Source: Physcia stellaris
Lineage: Eukaryota > Ascomycota > Lecanoromycetes > Caliciales > Physciaceae
NCBI GenBank assembly: GCA_018902385.1
Contig: JABSSW010000024.1
Span: 62,001 to 126,000 of the forward strand
DNA: 64,000 nt
Direction of reading: 5' to 3'
The position numbers and the translations under genes are program-made. The notes beneath the pieces were generated by a model that did not search any database, had not been told where the DNA came from, and saw nothing but the letters and a program-made list of their open reading frames with translations. Positions within the stretch are counted from its first letter, which is position 1; the number at the start of each line of letters is the position of its first letter. Shown piece by piece: positions 31,699-41,573 of this stretch.

Positions 31699-34206
31699 CT
31701 AATCCACACACCAAAGCTGGCTGTCTTTCAGTTTCTGTACTTGAGCACAACCACCAAAGCGAGCAGCAACAACTGTTGCATCCAAAAAGTCATCAAGTAT
31801 ACTCTCATAATCTTCCTCTTGCCCAAAGTGCCGAGCTTTAGTTGCAAGGTTATGCCGAGTAATTGTGTTACTGAGAAGTTTCTCCGCGGCTATCTTATAC
31901 ATCGTCTTTAGAGTATCGTGGGACTCCTTCAACATTGTCGCATGAGGAATCTCGACCGCTTGGGCGCATGCTTTTACACTTGAGAAATATGCCTGAAGGC
32001 CTTCGCTGAGAAGCTCTATGCTCACATGGTTATGTGCATGGGCGTACATGATATCGTCTTCACTTTCGCTGATTGAAACGATTACCCCGACTGAACTATC
32101 TTGAAGGAAAAAGATCTCATCCGATTTTCGATGGCTGTACTTGTTGTCAGCATTGACACCCTGTAACTCATGCGCCAGCAAAACGGCCAGACGCTGTGTT
32201 GTCAAGGAGATGTTAGTGAGGTCCGATCCATGTCTCCATGGCTGTTCTAGCTGCAACGAGTACCACATCCCGGCTTGATCTTCAATTATCAGATCGAACT
32301 TCCACGTAAAATCGAATTCTTTCATTCGCTGGATCAAGTCTTTGTGGAGAGCAAAGCTTGGCAGCGCAAGCAAGAGCCCTCTGCTTATTGGTTGCGCATG
32401 CACGTCTGCTTCTCCAGGACTACTGAGCTCTTTTGGACCCATCCAGTCTTTCTCGGATTGGAAATTCATGAATGATGATGGTGCCCAGTGAAGTCCTTTA
32501 GCGGTCATCTTGTGCGGTGCCTTGGAGAATAAGAACGCTTTGGGGACTTTATCGAAAGTTCGCCAGAATACTTCCATTCTTTGCATTGGAGAGGCGGCTG
32601 TGACCTGCCTGGGATCTTTGCCCATCAAAGTGACTAGGCACAATGCTTCGTCCGTGGGAACGCTAACGGACCTTGAGCTCAATGCGAGGCTTGTTGTTGA
32701 GAGCATACTGGTCACCGCACTTGTTTTGTTAATGTAGTGACCACGATACCAAATTTGCATCCACAATTTGGTGTAGAGTGCACCATCGATCCAATGCTCG
32801 ATCCTGGAGGGGATACGTCTGTGGTCAATAGCCAAGAAGATAGTTTGAACATCCACAGCCTTATCGGCAAATTGAAACCATACACGTTTTGCCAGTCTTC
32901 CCTCTTGCAAAGTCCAAAGCCGGCGCATCCAGCTTGAGCAGGATACTTGAGCGAACACTTCGGTCGAGGATAGCCTTGTAGAGTTGAGAGAACGAAGGTG
33001 AGAGTCTAGGACGAGGACGTGCTTCGCTCGTTCGTAAGGCACCCTCATCATATTCAAGGCAAGTATCTGCAACTCGGGAGGCCTCACTGGCACACAGAGC
33101 GTATCTATCCAGAAAGGATAATGCCTCCGCTCTGTTTCCCATGGTGATTTTGCTACCAGATCGGATATGTCCTGGAGAAGACATGCATGCAAAGCATTAT
33201 CAGAAACGTTTCCAGAACCCTCTGCCCAGACATGAGAGATGGCCGCAAACTCTTGTTCCTGGACGGCCTCTTCAACGGCAATCGTCGACCATTGTGTTGA
33301 AGGGTCATTTGTGAGCAGAATAAGCGGTAACGAGCCCACAGCTAGTATGCTTGCTACCTTTTCCTGATTGGCAAACAGCATAGGGCACATGCAGCCCTCA
33401 AAGCGATGAGAAGGACTGTAGGTTGAAGGGTCTGTCATCATAGCCAGACAGCGTCTTTGTGAACAAGGACTATGACTCTTGGACGACCTTGGAGCGTACA
33501 ACATGCTGTAGAAGTACAAAATTGAGATCTCTCTGATCTCAATATCCAATCCGCTGATATCGTACGGACACCAACCCCTGGTCTGCATATGATTGAGTAT
33601 CGGACGGCTTATGCCTCTTAAACTTTCCTCATCCAATCTCCATGTCTGCTCAACAGGTGTTTCCAGTTTAAGAAAAGCGTACATGTCAATCAAAGCTGCC
33701 ATTAGGCGCTCACTAAGTACTGCGAGGGATATCATGATTGACGGGTCTCCAAGGTTTGGGCCTTTCGAACATATCCTTAAACACATAGTCCGGTGGTCGA
33801 TAAGAACTTTGTAGAGTTTATCCAACCTGCTTGGATCATCCGTATTATCAACTTGGGCTACAAAACGAGATGTCCAAGCTTGCAGCAAGGTTTCAAGATG
33901 CTCTGTGCTAATTCTTCTCTTTCCGTTGGCTTCACATCGAATGAACAGGTCAGTATCTGAGCAGTCACCAAGTATCTCCCTCAAAAGCCCAAAATAGAGC
34001 CATGACTGTACGAATGAGGCAGTCTTGGGTGTGGGAGGCTCCACTCCACCGTGGAGAAGTAAAGTTCTCTCCCTGTTGAACTCCACTTGCCAGCCATGTC
34101 TCTGGGGATAGTCATACCAATTTCCGTTATCGAAGGCAAAGGCATCGTAAAGGGGAACATGGATAGGCGCGAAAGAGCAACCATGAGGAAGAGGAATATG
34201 GTCCAT
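31699..34206 (-). CDS. HET-domain (heterokaryon incompatibility-like) protein
   Basis: Single exon, 835 aa, ATG at 34206. A HET-type core lies at about residues 315-450: FAAISHVWAEGSGN (the AxSYxWG-like block), then FWIDTLCVPVRPPELQILAL (the WIDxLCI block), then MMRVPYERAKHVLVLD (MxxIYxxA-like), then SSWMRRLWTLQEGRLAKRVW (the RxWTxQE block). In filamentous ascomycetes HET proteins trigger cell death after fusion of unlike strains. The N-terminal about 300 residues hold a Cys-bearing stretch (CSQRRCLAMMTDPS...FEGCMCPMLFANQEK) that is common in large fungal HET-like proteins. The C-terminal about 380 residues are helical and unrecognised. No STAND ATPase is attached. It is divergent from the F-box/LRR-like gene at 34866. 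HET assignment fairly sure; the partner is unknown. Confidence 0.8.
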   Translation of the reverse strand: MDHIPLPHGCSFAPIHVPLYDAFAFDNGNWYDYPQRHGWQVEFNRERTLLLHGGVEPPTPKTASFVQSWLYFGLLREILGDCSDTDLFIRCEANGKRRISTEHLETLLQAWTSRFVAQVDNTDDPSRLDKLYKVLIDHRTMCLRICSKGPNLGDPSIMISLAVLSERLMAALIDMYAFLKLETPVEQTWRLDEESLRGISRPILNHMQTRGWCPYDISGLDIEIREISILYFYSMLYAPRSSKSHSPCSQRRCLAMMTDPSTYSPSHRFEGCMCPMLFANQEKVASILAVGSLPLILLTNDPSTQWSTIAVEEAVQEQEFAAISHVWAEGSGNVSDNALHACLLQDISDLVAKSPWETERRHYPFWIDTLCVPVRPPELQILALNMMRVPYERAKHVLVLDSHLRSLNSTRLSSTEVFAQVSCSSWMRRLWTLQEGRLAKRVWFQFADKAVDVQTIFLAIDHRRIPSRIEHWIDGALYTKLWMQIWYRGHYINKTSAVTSMLSTTSLALSSRSVSVPTDEALCLVTLMGKDPRQVTAASPMQRMEVFWRTFDKVPKAFLFSKAPHKMTAKGLHWAPSSFMNFQSEKDWMGPKELSSPGEADVHAQPISRGLLLALPSFALHKDLIQRMKEFDFTWKFDLIIEDQAGMWYSLQLEQPWRHGSDLTNISLTTQRLAVLLAHELQGVNADNKYSHRKSDEIFFLQDSSVGVIVSISESEDDIMYAHAHNHVSIELLSEGLQAYFSSVKACAQAVEIPHATMLKESHDTLKTMYKIAAEKLLSNTITRHNLATKARHFGQEEDYESILDDFLDATVVAARFGGCAQVQKLKDSQLWCVD

Positions 34207-34865
34207 GATGACATTAAGAGAGCGTCAGGCCATTTTCATGATTCATCACTGAGTAGTCAATTTGTTTGGGGCCTAAACACCACACATTAATAAGATTCCT
34301 ATTCTCCACGAAATTTGTGATAGCAATCGTACTGCAAGTATGCAAACTGCGGAGTAATAGAGAGTACAGTGGCTGGACACGGGATGGAATATTAAATGAT
34401 TACGTAAGCGGCACAGCACTGCCAAGCCATCTTCGTTTCTTGGCACACGGCGCTGCCAAGTCATTCAACCCACGTCTCCAATTCATCCAGCCGAGATTAC
34501 ATTCCAACGTCCTTTGAGTTGAGGTCCACTTTGATGATGATCTAGAAGAGGCTGCCTAAAAAGACAACTAATAAGTTCTTGCAAGCTCGCTACTTGCGCT
34601 GGTCTACGGGGTTTTTTGGTTACAAGTTGAGAACACTACACCCCATCTGCAATACCTTACGAGAGTAGACGAGCGGGGCCATCGAGACTCAAGATCCTCC
34701 AAATACAATGCCAGTATCAACTTTGTTATTGATACAACAAGTAGCCGCTCTACCTCTTGTGGCATCTGAACGTTGCGGGTCACTTTAGGCAGTAGTAACG
34801 ACACAAGCGACGAATTTTCTTCTAATCACCATCCACTGTGGATTCTGTTCTTCCATACAACTACC
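34207..34865. promoter_or_regulatory. divergent promoter region between HET and F-box-like genes
   Basis: About 660 bp between divergent starts. Near 34425-34470 a C-rich block reads CATCTTCGTTTCTTGG and a few bases later GGCGCTGCCAAG, which partly mirrors the preceding GCACTGCCAAGCC; no motif can be named. Confidence 0.35.
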
Positions 34866-36293
34866 ATGGCTCTCTTCAGCCTTCATAAGCCGTCTCTACC
34901 CGCACTTTGCGCAGAACTCATAGAAATGATCGCAGAGTCTCTTGATCTCGCCACCAAATGCAGCCTTCGGCTTACATGCAGAACGCTTAGCCAGCTTAGC
35001 TCTGGCCCACACTTCATGTCCTTCTTCTCGCATCAACGAACCGATTTATCGCTACGAAGCCTTCAGCGAATATGTAACATCGCGAGTCGTCTACAGATTA
35101 GACACTCTGTTCAGTCTTTAGTTGTTTTAGCGGTCATCTACGATACCTCAGAGCTTGATCGCATACTCAAAAAAAAGAAACGACGCGTCTTAGAGAATAG
35201 AGGCGGTATTTCTAGGATGACTGAACATAACGCTACAAACGCTGAGCTCGATGAAGCATGGCGAGCTCGTGAACAGCTTCTCGCTCAGCAAGCGAAGCAA
35301 GAGTGGATGATGGAGAATGGGTCAGACGTGCAGCTTCTGGCGGATGCCTTACGCCGCTTGGGCAAGCTAAAGACACTATCAGTGGAGATCATTATAGATC
35401 AAGGTTTTGGCACAGGCGTATCGGCGGCGCCCACGAAGAAGGAATCGTCTTCTGTTTGGGTTCGAGCAACTCAGGTTTACCGCATAGTGACATTAGCCCT
35501 CGCGCACAGTGGAGTCGCAGTTGAGACCCTCCAGATATACAAAGGCTCAAATAAATGCAGCCTGCCAACATTGGACATCAATCAGCACATGCCCGCCTTG
35601 GAATCTAAAACCTTTGGTCGAGCAGCCCAGCATATCAAAAGTCTCACTTTAAGTGTTTCCACCAAACTGATTACCAATCATGAAAAGATGGTCAAAGCCG
35701 GGATGGGTTTACAGTTAGACTGGATTTACGAAACCGACCCAACCGTTTTGTCTGCGGAGAACTACCCCGGCGTCGCCCGTCTTCTCAAACAAATGCCCAA
35801 CCTTGAGCATTTGGACTTACATCTGTATGCTCCGCTGGAGAACAGTACAAGAAAGTACGGTCAAGTCTTATCGTGCATCGCCAACAGCGTTGTGTTACCT
35901 TCTCTCCGACACTGTACCCTACGCGGCCTCCCCTGCGATGAAGCGTCCCTCTTGAAATTTCTCCGCCAACAGAACGCGCTCGATACCCTTGAGCTTTGTG
36001 AAGTAATTCTCGTATCTGGCAGCTGGGAACCCATCTTCTCGCATCTCTGCACCATGCCATCTCTACAACAGGTTACGCTATCCAGCATCCGGACACTAGG
36101 GAAATTTGGCCGGATGAATTTGACCTCTCACCTCCACTCGAAGGAGGAGAAAGATGCTATGATAAGTGGAAGCGAGAGAAGTGTGACTTTTCGATATGAG
36201 GGTGTAGTGCTGGTGCATACGCGCTCTATTCCACGAGATCAGATGCTAAGGGAGCGCTTCGTTTTCGAGGATTGGGCTCGTATTGATTGGTGA
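34866..36293 (+). CDS. F-box / leucine-rich-repeat-like protein
   Basis: Single exon, 475 aa from ATG at 34866 in a strong context (CTACCATGG); the frame extends 31 codons further upstream without an ATG. Residues 9-45 (PSLPALCAELIEMIAESLDL, then ATKCSLRLTCRTLSQ) form a typical F-box: LP-x-E-L/I, then a helix with LRLTCRxLS. The central region is helical and charged (KKKKRR near 115). The C-terminal half has leucine-rich-like strands: LPTLDINQHMPALESKTF, LKQMPNLEHLDLHLYAPL, LPSLRHCTLRGLPCDEASLL and NALDTLELCEVILVSGSWEP. This layout is common in fungal SCF adaptors, which bind Skp1 through the F-box. Substrate unknown. Confidence 0.75.
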   Translation: MALFSLHKPSLPALCAELIEMIAESLDLATKCSLRLTCRTLSQLSSGPHFMSFFSHQRTDLSLRSLQRICNIASRLQIRHSVQSLVVLAVIYDTSELDRILKKKKRRVLENRGGISRMTEHNATNAELDEAWRAREQLLAQQAKQEWMMENGSDVQLLADALRRLGKLKTLSVEIIIDQGFGTGVSAAPTKKESSSVWVRATQVYRIVTLALAHSGVAVETLQIYKGSNKCSLPTLDINQHMPALESKTFGRAAQHIKSLTLSVSTKLITNHEKMVKAGMGLQLDWIYETDPTVLSAENYPGVARLLKQMPNLEHLDLHLYAPLENSTRKYGQVLSCIANSVVLPSLRHCTLRGLPCDEASLLKFLRQQNALDTLELCEVILVSGSWEPIFSHLCTMPSLQQVTLSSIRTLGKFGRMNLTSHLHSKEEKDAMISGSERSVTFRYEGVVLVHTRSIPRDQMLRERFVFEDWARIDW

Positions 36294-37660
36294 TGTTAGT
36301 ATCCTCGAGGCGGTATATAAAACTCCCTGACGGCTACAAGGCTTTGTGCCAGGATTGCGGCGATGGCTGCCATGTCATGTCACTCACATTAACGACAACA
36401 CTAGATAACGACCGTCGACAAATATTTGGCCATTTAATATACATACAGAGATCACGTTCAAGCTTCGAAGAAGCCAGTGCTGTGTTCGAAAAGTTATGCA
36501 TCTATCGATATATACGAAGAAATAGCTCTGAAATCATGGCTGACCATAGTAGCGATTCTGACTTCAGTACGCCGTTGATATAATATGGTATAATTAGCAC
36601 TTACCATTTTCAGCACCTCACCGCCTCACGCACTTTTGAGAGATACGTACCCTCACATAACAACCTGGAAATCAACATCTCGAAGCGTTTCAGTTATGTA
36701 CGTTGGTCTTTATATGTGATCAAGTCGGATTCGGCAGCGTCGCGTTGATACATTAGGTACGATGCTCAACAAGGCTCTTCGAACTTCATACTTAAGCCGT
36801 CTACACGTCAATTGTATCTGTATGGTTGTGAGCTGTTAGCTAAGGTCGAGTTGATTGACCAACCGACCTCCCTTTCTCGAATTCTATCGCTAAAACCAGG
36901 ATTACAGACCGATGCGCGATCTATGTTTTGTGGCTTTCGACCTCGTGACCTTCTTTGAGAGAGAGTCTGGGGGCCAGCGTTCAGAAAATTCTACTATTAT
37001 AGCCATCGATGCTATGGTCAGCATGTGGCTTCAACTTAATTATGCTACAGGTCGGGTGTCACTGAAGCCCGATAGTTAGGTGTCGCATTTTTGTTATTCG
37101 CGAAATGCTATCCAGTCAGCCTTCGCCGCGTTTGGTCGCTTTTATGCCCTGGAAAGCTTCGAGCAGCAAATCCTTGGCAATGAACTACTTTCAAGTTGAA
37201 CGCCATGTCGGCTGCATTGCGTGCTGGAAAGTAGTCGTGCAGACTTTTGGTGTGTAGATGCTTCAAGCCACCAGCAGTGTTTTCATCGGGCATTCGAGCG
37301 AAAATTTAGTGCTTTTGACTTGCAGAGTGTTGCTTTCCTCTGTGTCAAAGCCATGCATGGATGCGCGCTTGGTGTCGCTCTATTATGGCTGTGAAGACCT
37401 CCTTACCAGCAGTCCATCAATAGCTTCATTCCAAAGCTTACGGTAGGAATATCAAATATAAGCGCTAACAGGAATACACTATGGCGCCGCTGTGTATAAA
37501 ACGGACGAAGAGGCCCAGCTTCTTTTCATTTTTCCGTCGCTCAGGAGCAATTTCACCTCGAGAGTCAACTGGCAGTCATTAGCTTCGACCTGTGAGCAGC
37601 CTGTCACCAACCTTCATCTTAGGTCATTGAGAAGCCTCCCACCACCCCTCATCAAGAACC
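36294..37660. other. intergenic, no feature recognised
   Basis: About 1.4 kb. Only short ORFs. The last 200 bases are C-rich and probably the leader of the secreted gene at 37661. Confidence 0.45.
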
Positions 37661-38375
37661 ATGCATCCCCCAACCCTCCTCCCCCTCCTCCTAGTACTCA
37701 TCACCCCCACCAACGCAGCCCCAAGGATCGCAACAGTCGGCACCTCCCTCACCACCACGACAGTAGACTCCCTCTCCATCGGCGGCGACAAGATGGGCGC
37801 CGCCGCCTTCTACGGAGCAGACGACTACACCTTCATCGCCTACCAAGCAAACGACACCTCCATCCATCTCCTCTCCGGAAACGGGCCCCCAACAACTTCC
37901 TCAACCTATTCCGATCGCGTCATTCTGGCCGCCCAGCTGGCCAGGAACGATACCCCGCTTGCGGTCGCGGTGGATTATGGGAACCCTCCGGGCGAGGCGC
38001 CGTGGAATACTGTATGTCTTCCCTCCCCTTCCTTATCCCCTCAAACCCCCATCCTCCCCAATCTCACCCACTAACCCCCCCTCCCCCCCGCAGGCCCACA
38101 TCTTCTACCACAGCGCCACGCCCTGCACCTCGGGGAGCGGGAACTACATCCACCAACTATGCATGTACGGCAACCCGGGCGCATCCGGGAAATGGACCAC
38201 CGGCTCGCTGAACGCGGAGCAGGTTTGCGCTTCCGAGACGTCGAATCTGCTTTATGCGTTGGGTGATCCCAGGGGCCAGAAGGGGCCGGTTAGGGTCGGG
38301 TATGTGGCTGCTGAGGGGAATTATTTGAGGGAGGTTTATGTGAGTGCGGGGGCGTGGGTGCGGGGGCAGTATTAA
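37661..38375 (+). CDS. small secreted protein, possibly lectin-like beta-propeller fragment
   Basis: Two exons, 37661-38011 and 38094-38375, phase 0; the intron (GTATGT...CCGCAG) is 82 bp. The product is 210 aa with a signal peptide, MHPPTLLPLLLVLITPTNAA. The body has two or three strand-rich units: GAAAFYGADDYTFIAYQAND, VILAAQLARNDTPLAVAVDY, FYHSATPCTSGSGNYIHQLC and GNPGASGKWTTGSLN. These recall blades of fungal fucose-binding lectins (interior A-V strands followed by G-x-W-x-x-G), but the protein is about two-thirds of the normal six-blade length and the sugar-binding residues are not obvious. Three Cys in the mature part (two in the CTSGSG...HQLCMYG region and one in EQVCAS). Function open; secretion likely. 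Confidence 0.6.
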
Positions 38376-38784
38376 GGGGGGGATGGGGGATGAGGAGGAG
38401 GAGGGGGTGGTTCCTATTGCAAAGGTCTGGGTGTACCGTCTGGAAAGGAGTTTGGTTTGAGAAGTTTACGGTGGGTCAGAGACTTTCGGGGTGTTTGACA
38501 GGAGTATCTATCGAGGTGGGGAGGTCTCCTGATGTAAGGGTTTGGGTGTAACGTGTTGAAAAGAGGAGTCTGGTTCGAGGAGTATCAACGATTGATGAAA
38601 GGCTTAGGGTGTGTTATCGATGGTACGTTATCGAAAAGTTTTCAGCTGTATTGGTATGGGACGTAACGTCGGCTTTGGTATGCTTTCTGTGTAGCACATA
38701 CATGGAATTTCCAACCCCTTTAGATCCTTACATGACTCAGATCAAAGAGTCTCAGCCGTAGCAAAATTCCTTCTCTTCTCCTCC

Positions 38785-39090
38785 CATGCGCTCCTAAACC
38801 CCATCCCCCCTCAGCGACTTAGCTCACCCTACCAGCAAGCCCTTACGTAAAACCGACCTCAAACCCTCAACCCCCCTCCAACAAGGATTCCAGGTGCCTA
38901 TTTCCTTTCCTTGAAAACGAACCCAAAACTTTGAAATTCCCCCCATTTTCTGGTCTTCCCATGCGCTCCTGAAACGACCATCCATTCCCTCTCTCATCTA
39001 CCTCAGCTCCCTAACAGCCAAACCCCCGCGTGAAACCAACCTCAATCCGTCACACATCCAACCAAAATCTCAAGTGTCCATCCCCCTTTT
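38785..39090. repeat. degenerate tandem duplication
   Basis: A block at about 38785-38900 (CCCATGCGCTCCTAAAC...CTCAGCGACTTAG...CCAGGTGCC) recurs at about 38958-39085 (CCCATGCGCTCCTGAAAC...CTCAGCTCCCTAAC...TCAAGTGTCC). Both contain AAACC-AACCTCAA-like text between the shared ends. Old, with many substitutions. Confidence 0.6.
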
Positions 39091-39207
39091 GCAAAATAAC
39101 GAACAATCCCTCTTTCCTCAGGATCGATCAACCAGTCCCCGTCCGCTTCGCACTTCACGTTCCACCCTTCATCAACTTCCAATCAGCAACGTCCAGTACC
39201 AATTACC

Positions 39208-39612
39208 TCAAATCGTAGCTTCCATTTCCAATATCTGTATATATTGCGCCACGCAGACTCAATCACCACTTCGGGATCAAACGTAAAATTAACGAATTGC
39301 TGGTTTTTATGAGATGGCATGAGATGGATGTAAGCCAGGTATGAATTTCGATTTCCATAGAAACGGAAAGAAATAAGCTCACTCTCTTGACTTTCATTCC
39401 ATAAGGACTTCAAGTGTCTATCCCCTCGACCGCAGATTCATGCGTTCAATAGATTTTCACCAGTCGCGTTTCTCTCAAATCGTAGCTTCCAATCTGCAAC
39501 GGGTATTTATTGCGCCACGCAGACTCGATCAGCAGTTCGGGATGAGACGCAGGAGCTATGAAATGCTGAGTTTAAGGAGATAGGATGGGATGGGATGGGA
39601 TGGGTGTAAGAA
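39208..39612. repeat. direct repeat pair of about 130 bp
   Basis: Copy A at 39208-39336 and copy B at 39475-39612 both start TCAAATCGTAGCTTCCA, continue with TATTGCGCCACGCAGACTC and CAGTTCGGGAT-like text (CACTTCGGGAT in A), and end in GAGAT..GGATG..GTAAG. They lie 267 bp apart. The preceding TCAAGTGTC[CT]ATCCCC also recurs (39069 and 39410), so the ancestral unit was longer. Confidence 0.8.
39582..39604. repeat. GGATG pentanucleotide microsatellite
   Basis: Four perfect tandem GGATG units on the plus strand at the right end of repeat copy B; copy A has only interrupted versions, so the array grew after the duplication. Confidence 0.9.
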
Positions 39613-39810
39613 AGGTATGGAGAGGGGTGTTGTGCTACAGATCGACGACGACGTTCTCGATACTCGTTGGGATGGCAGAGGGAGGTGGATATTGAGCAAA
39701 AAAAAGAAAAGAAAATATAACAATGCGAAGAATTTTCGAGATGAAAGTATGCAGCAAGATCTCTCCTCTCGATGCTCGAAGCCTCAAGGGAATGTCGCAA
39801 GGTTCGGCAC

Positions 39811-39959
39811 TCTCTCCTCTTCTCTTTCTCTTTCTTGTCTCAAAATCTCAAAATTCTCTTATTTCTTTTCCTTTCTCCCTTCCTTCTCCGCTTCTTTTCT
39901 TCTAACACAGATTCTATTTTTCTCATCTCTTCTATCTCATTTCTCACTCTCTCTTCTCA
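39811..39959. repeat. polypyrimidine tract (CT-rich)
   Basis: About 150 bases that are almost entirely C and T with a few A. It could be the leader of an unseen transcript, but no ORF follows. Matched some 130 bases later by a polypurine tract on the same strand. Confidence 0.8.
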
Positions 39960-40089
39960 GCGCGACTCAAAGTCCCAACAACATTATCATGAAAGAAATG
40001 ATATTCAGCTACGAGCAAATTTCGAGTTTGAGATATTCTTTGAAACTAAAAAGAAAGAAAAACTCTGAACGATTGTTTTCGAAAGCGTT

Positions 40090-40215
40090 TGTGAAAAGAA
40101 AGAAAAAAATGAAAAAAAATGAAGAAAAAAAAAAAAAAAAAAGAAAAAGAAAATGAAAAAAGATGAGAAAATTAGTGTCGTGAAATGATGATGAAAAAAT
40201 AAATATGAAATGAAT
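40090..40215. repeat. polypurine tract with 18-A run
   Basis: A/G-only text with short T interruptions, including an uninterrupted run of 18 A at 40125-40142. A second run of 21 A is at 40367-40387. Confidence 0.85.
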
Positions 40216-40261
40216 AAGAAAAACATCATCAAAATGAAAAATGACGACGAGATGAATATTG

Positions 40262-40517
40262 ATCGAGATGAATTGTGAAATGAGAAAATGATATGCGTTT
40301 CTCAAGAAAAATTCGATGTTGAAACGACGACGAGATTTCTCCAAGTAAAAAGAAAAAAAGAAAAAGAAAAAAAAAAAAAAAAAAAAACGAAAAAATTTTG
40401 TAAAACGCAAAAACTCAAGAATGAAGAATAACTTCGTTCGAGACGAATTTTGAGATGAAAATATGACATGCGTTTTAACAGAAATTTCATTCGATGATGA
40501 ATAATCGACAAATTCTC
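40262..40517. repeat. degenerate tandem repeat of about 80 bp at 175-bp spacing
   Basis: 40262-40341 (ATCGAGATGAATTGTGAAAT...GATATGCGTTT...TTCGATG...TTCTC) resembles 40437-40517 (TTCGAGACGAATTTTGAGAT...GACATGCGTTT...TTCGATG...TTCTC) along its length. Confidence 0.6.
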
Positions 40518-41573
40518 AAACCAGAAAGTAAAATAGAAAAAGAAAGATAGAGAAAATCACAAAAGCAAGAAGAAAAAAATGAAAATATCACTTTTCTCTT
40601 TTGCAATCCGCAAAAGAATGATTTTTCCAGTCTCGTGACTAGCGCAATGATTATCTATCATTGCAACGAAAACGAGACGTGCTTTGAGATTTGAGACAGA
40701 AATGATGATACTGATCATATTTCACATGATCTAGAATGAAGAGAGATGGAGGACGGGGTATAGGGGTGAAAGGATGAAGTGAGATAGGATTGGGGATGGG
40801 ATGCAATGGGATGAGATGGAATGATACAGCTGGGAAAAATGAGGAGGAAATGGAAAAAAGAATGTAAAATTGTTTGAGAAGATGGAAGGGAGAATTGAGG
40901 AAATTAGGCAAAAAAAAAGAAGAGGTTCAGTTGAGAAGAGGGAGAAAATTTAGTTGAGAATGGTATGGCAAAGAACGGGAAGAGGGAGGGGGGATTGGCT
41001 GAAAAAACAAGAAGAAATTAGTTGGGACGAGAAAGGGTGATTTGTTCGAACGATGGAGAAAAATGAGAATGGTATGAGAAATGACTCAATTCCGAATAGT
41101 GGGCGGAATTAGTTGGGAAGAGCGAGGGATTGGTCGCGGCGGAATAGTTGATTTTAGGAGGATGGGGGAGGAAGGGGACGATGTAGTGTGTAGAGGTGAA
41201 GAGAGGAAGATAAGCGAAGTGGAGTAGTGAAGAACGGTTAGCATGAGATGGGGCGGTGGAGAGAAGAGGGCAGGCGAGATGTGAGATTCGTGGTGGTGAT
41301 CTAAGTATCCCGTCTACAGACACGAGATGGAATGATGAGGAAGAAGGTTGAGAACGTGATGGAATGATGGAAAGAAGATAAGCGAGGTATATTGAACCTT
41401 TCAGCTCTTGACCTAGCCCCCCGTTCTCCAAAACCTGATCCAAACCAACGTCCTTAGAATTTTGCATCATATAGACTGGAAGGGGGTCTTAAGTATTGTT
41501 GTCCGAAGTGAACCCGCAAAAACCTCCCTGATATCTACACCTCCCTACCACCCGTCTATGCCCATCTCGAACC

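Larger units (their letters stand above)
38376..41573. other. long noncoding tract of degenerate repeats and purine/pyrimidine blocks
   Basis: About 3.2 kb with no plausible gene. It contains stepwise tandem duplications (38.8-39.6 kb), a short GGATG array, a polypyrimidine block followed by a polypurine block, two long A runs, and a degenerate repeat of about 175 bp at 40.26-40.52 kb. From 39.7 to 41.4 kb the plus strand is mostly A/G, so the ORFs there on either strand (Lys/Arg- or Phe/Ser-rich) are compositional artefacts. Confidence 0.7.

Noticed and set aside
37661-38211. 239-aa ORF from 37492 in another frame
   Set aside because: Pro/His/Arg-rich shadow; the signal-peptide frame from 37661 with a clean intron explains the region.
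39590-40410. Lys/Arg-rich and Phe/Ser-rich ORFs (188 aa and 133 aa) on opposite strands
   Set aside because: Both arise from the same purine/pyrimidine-skewed low-complexity DNA; no domain, no start context, heavy A runs.
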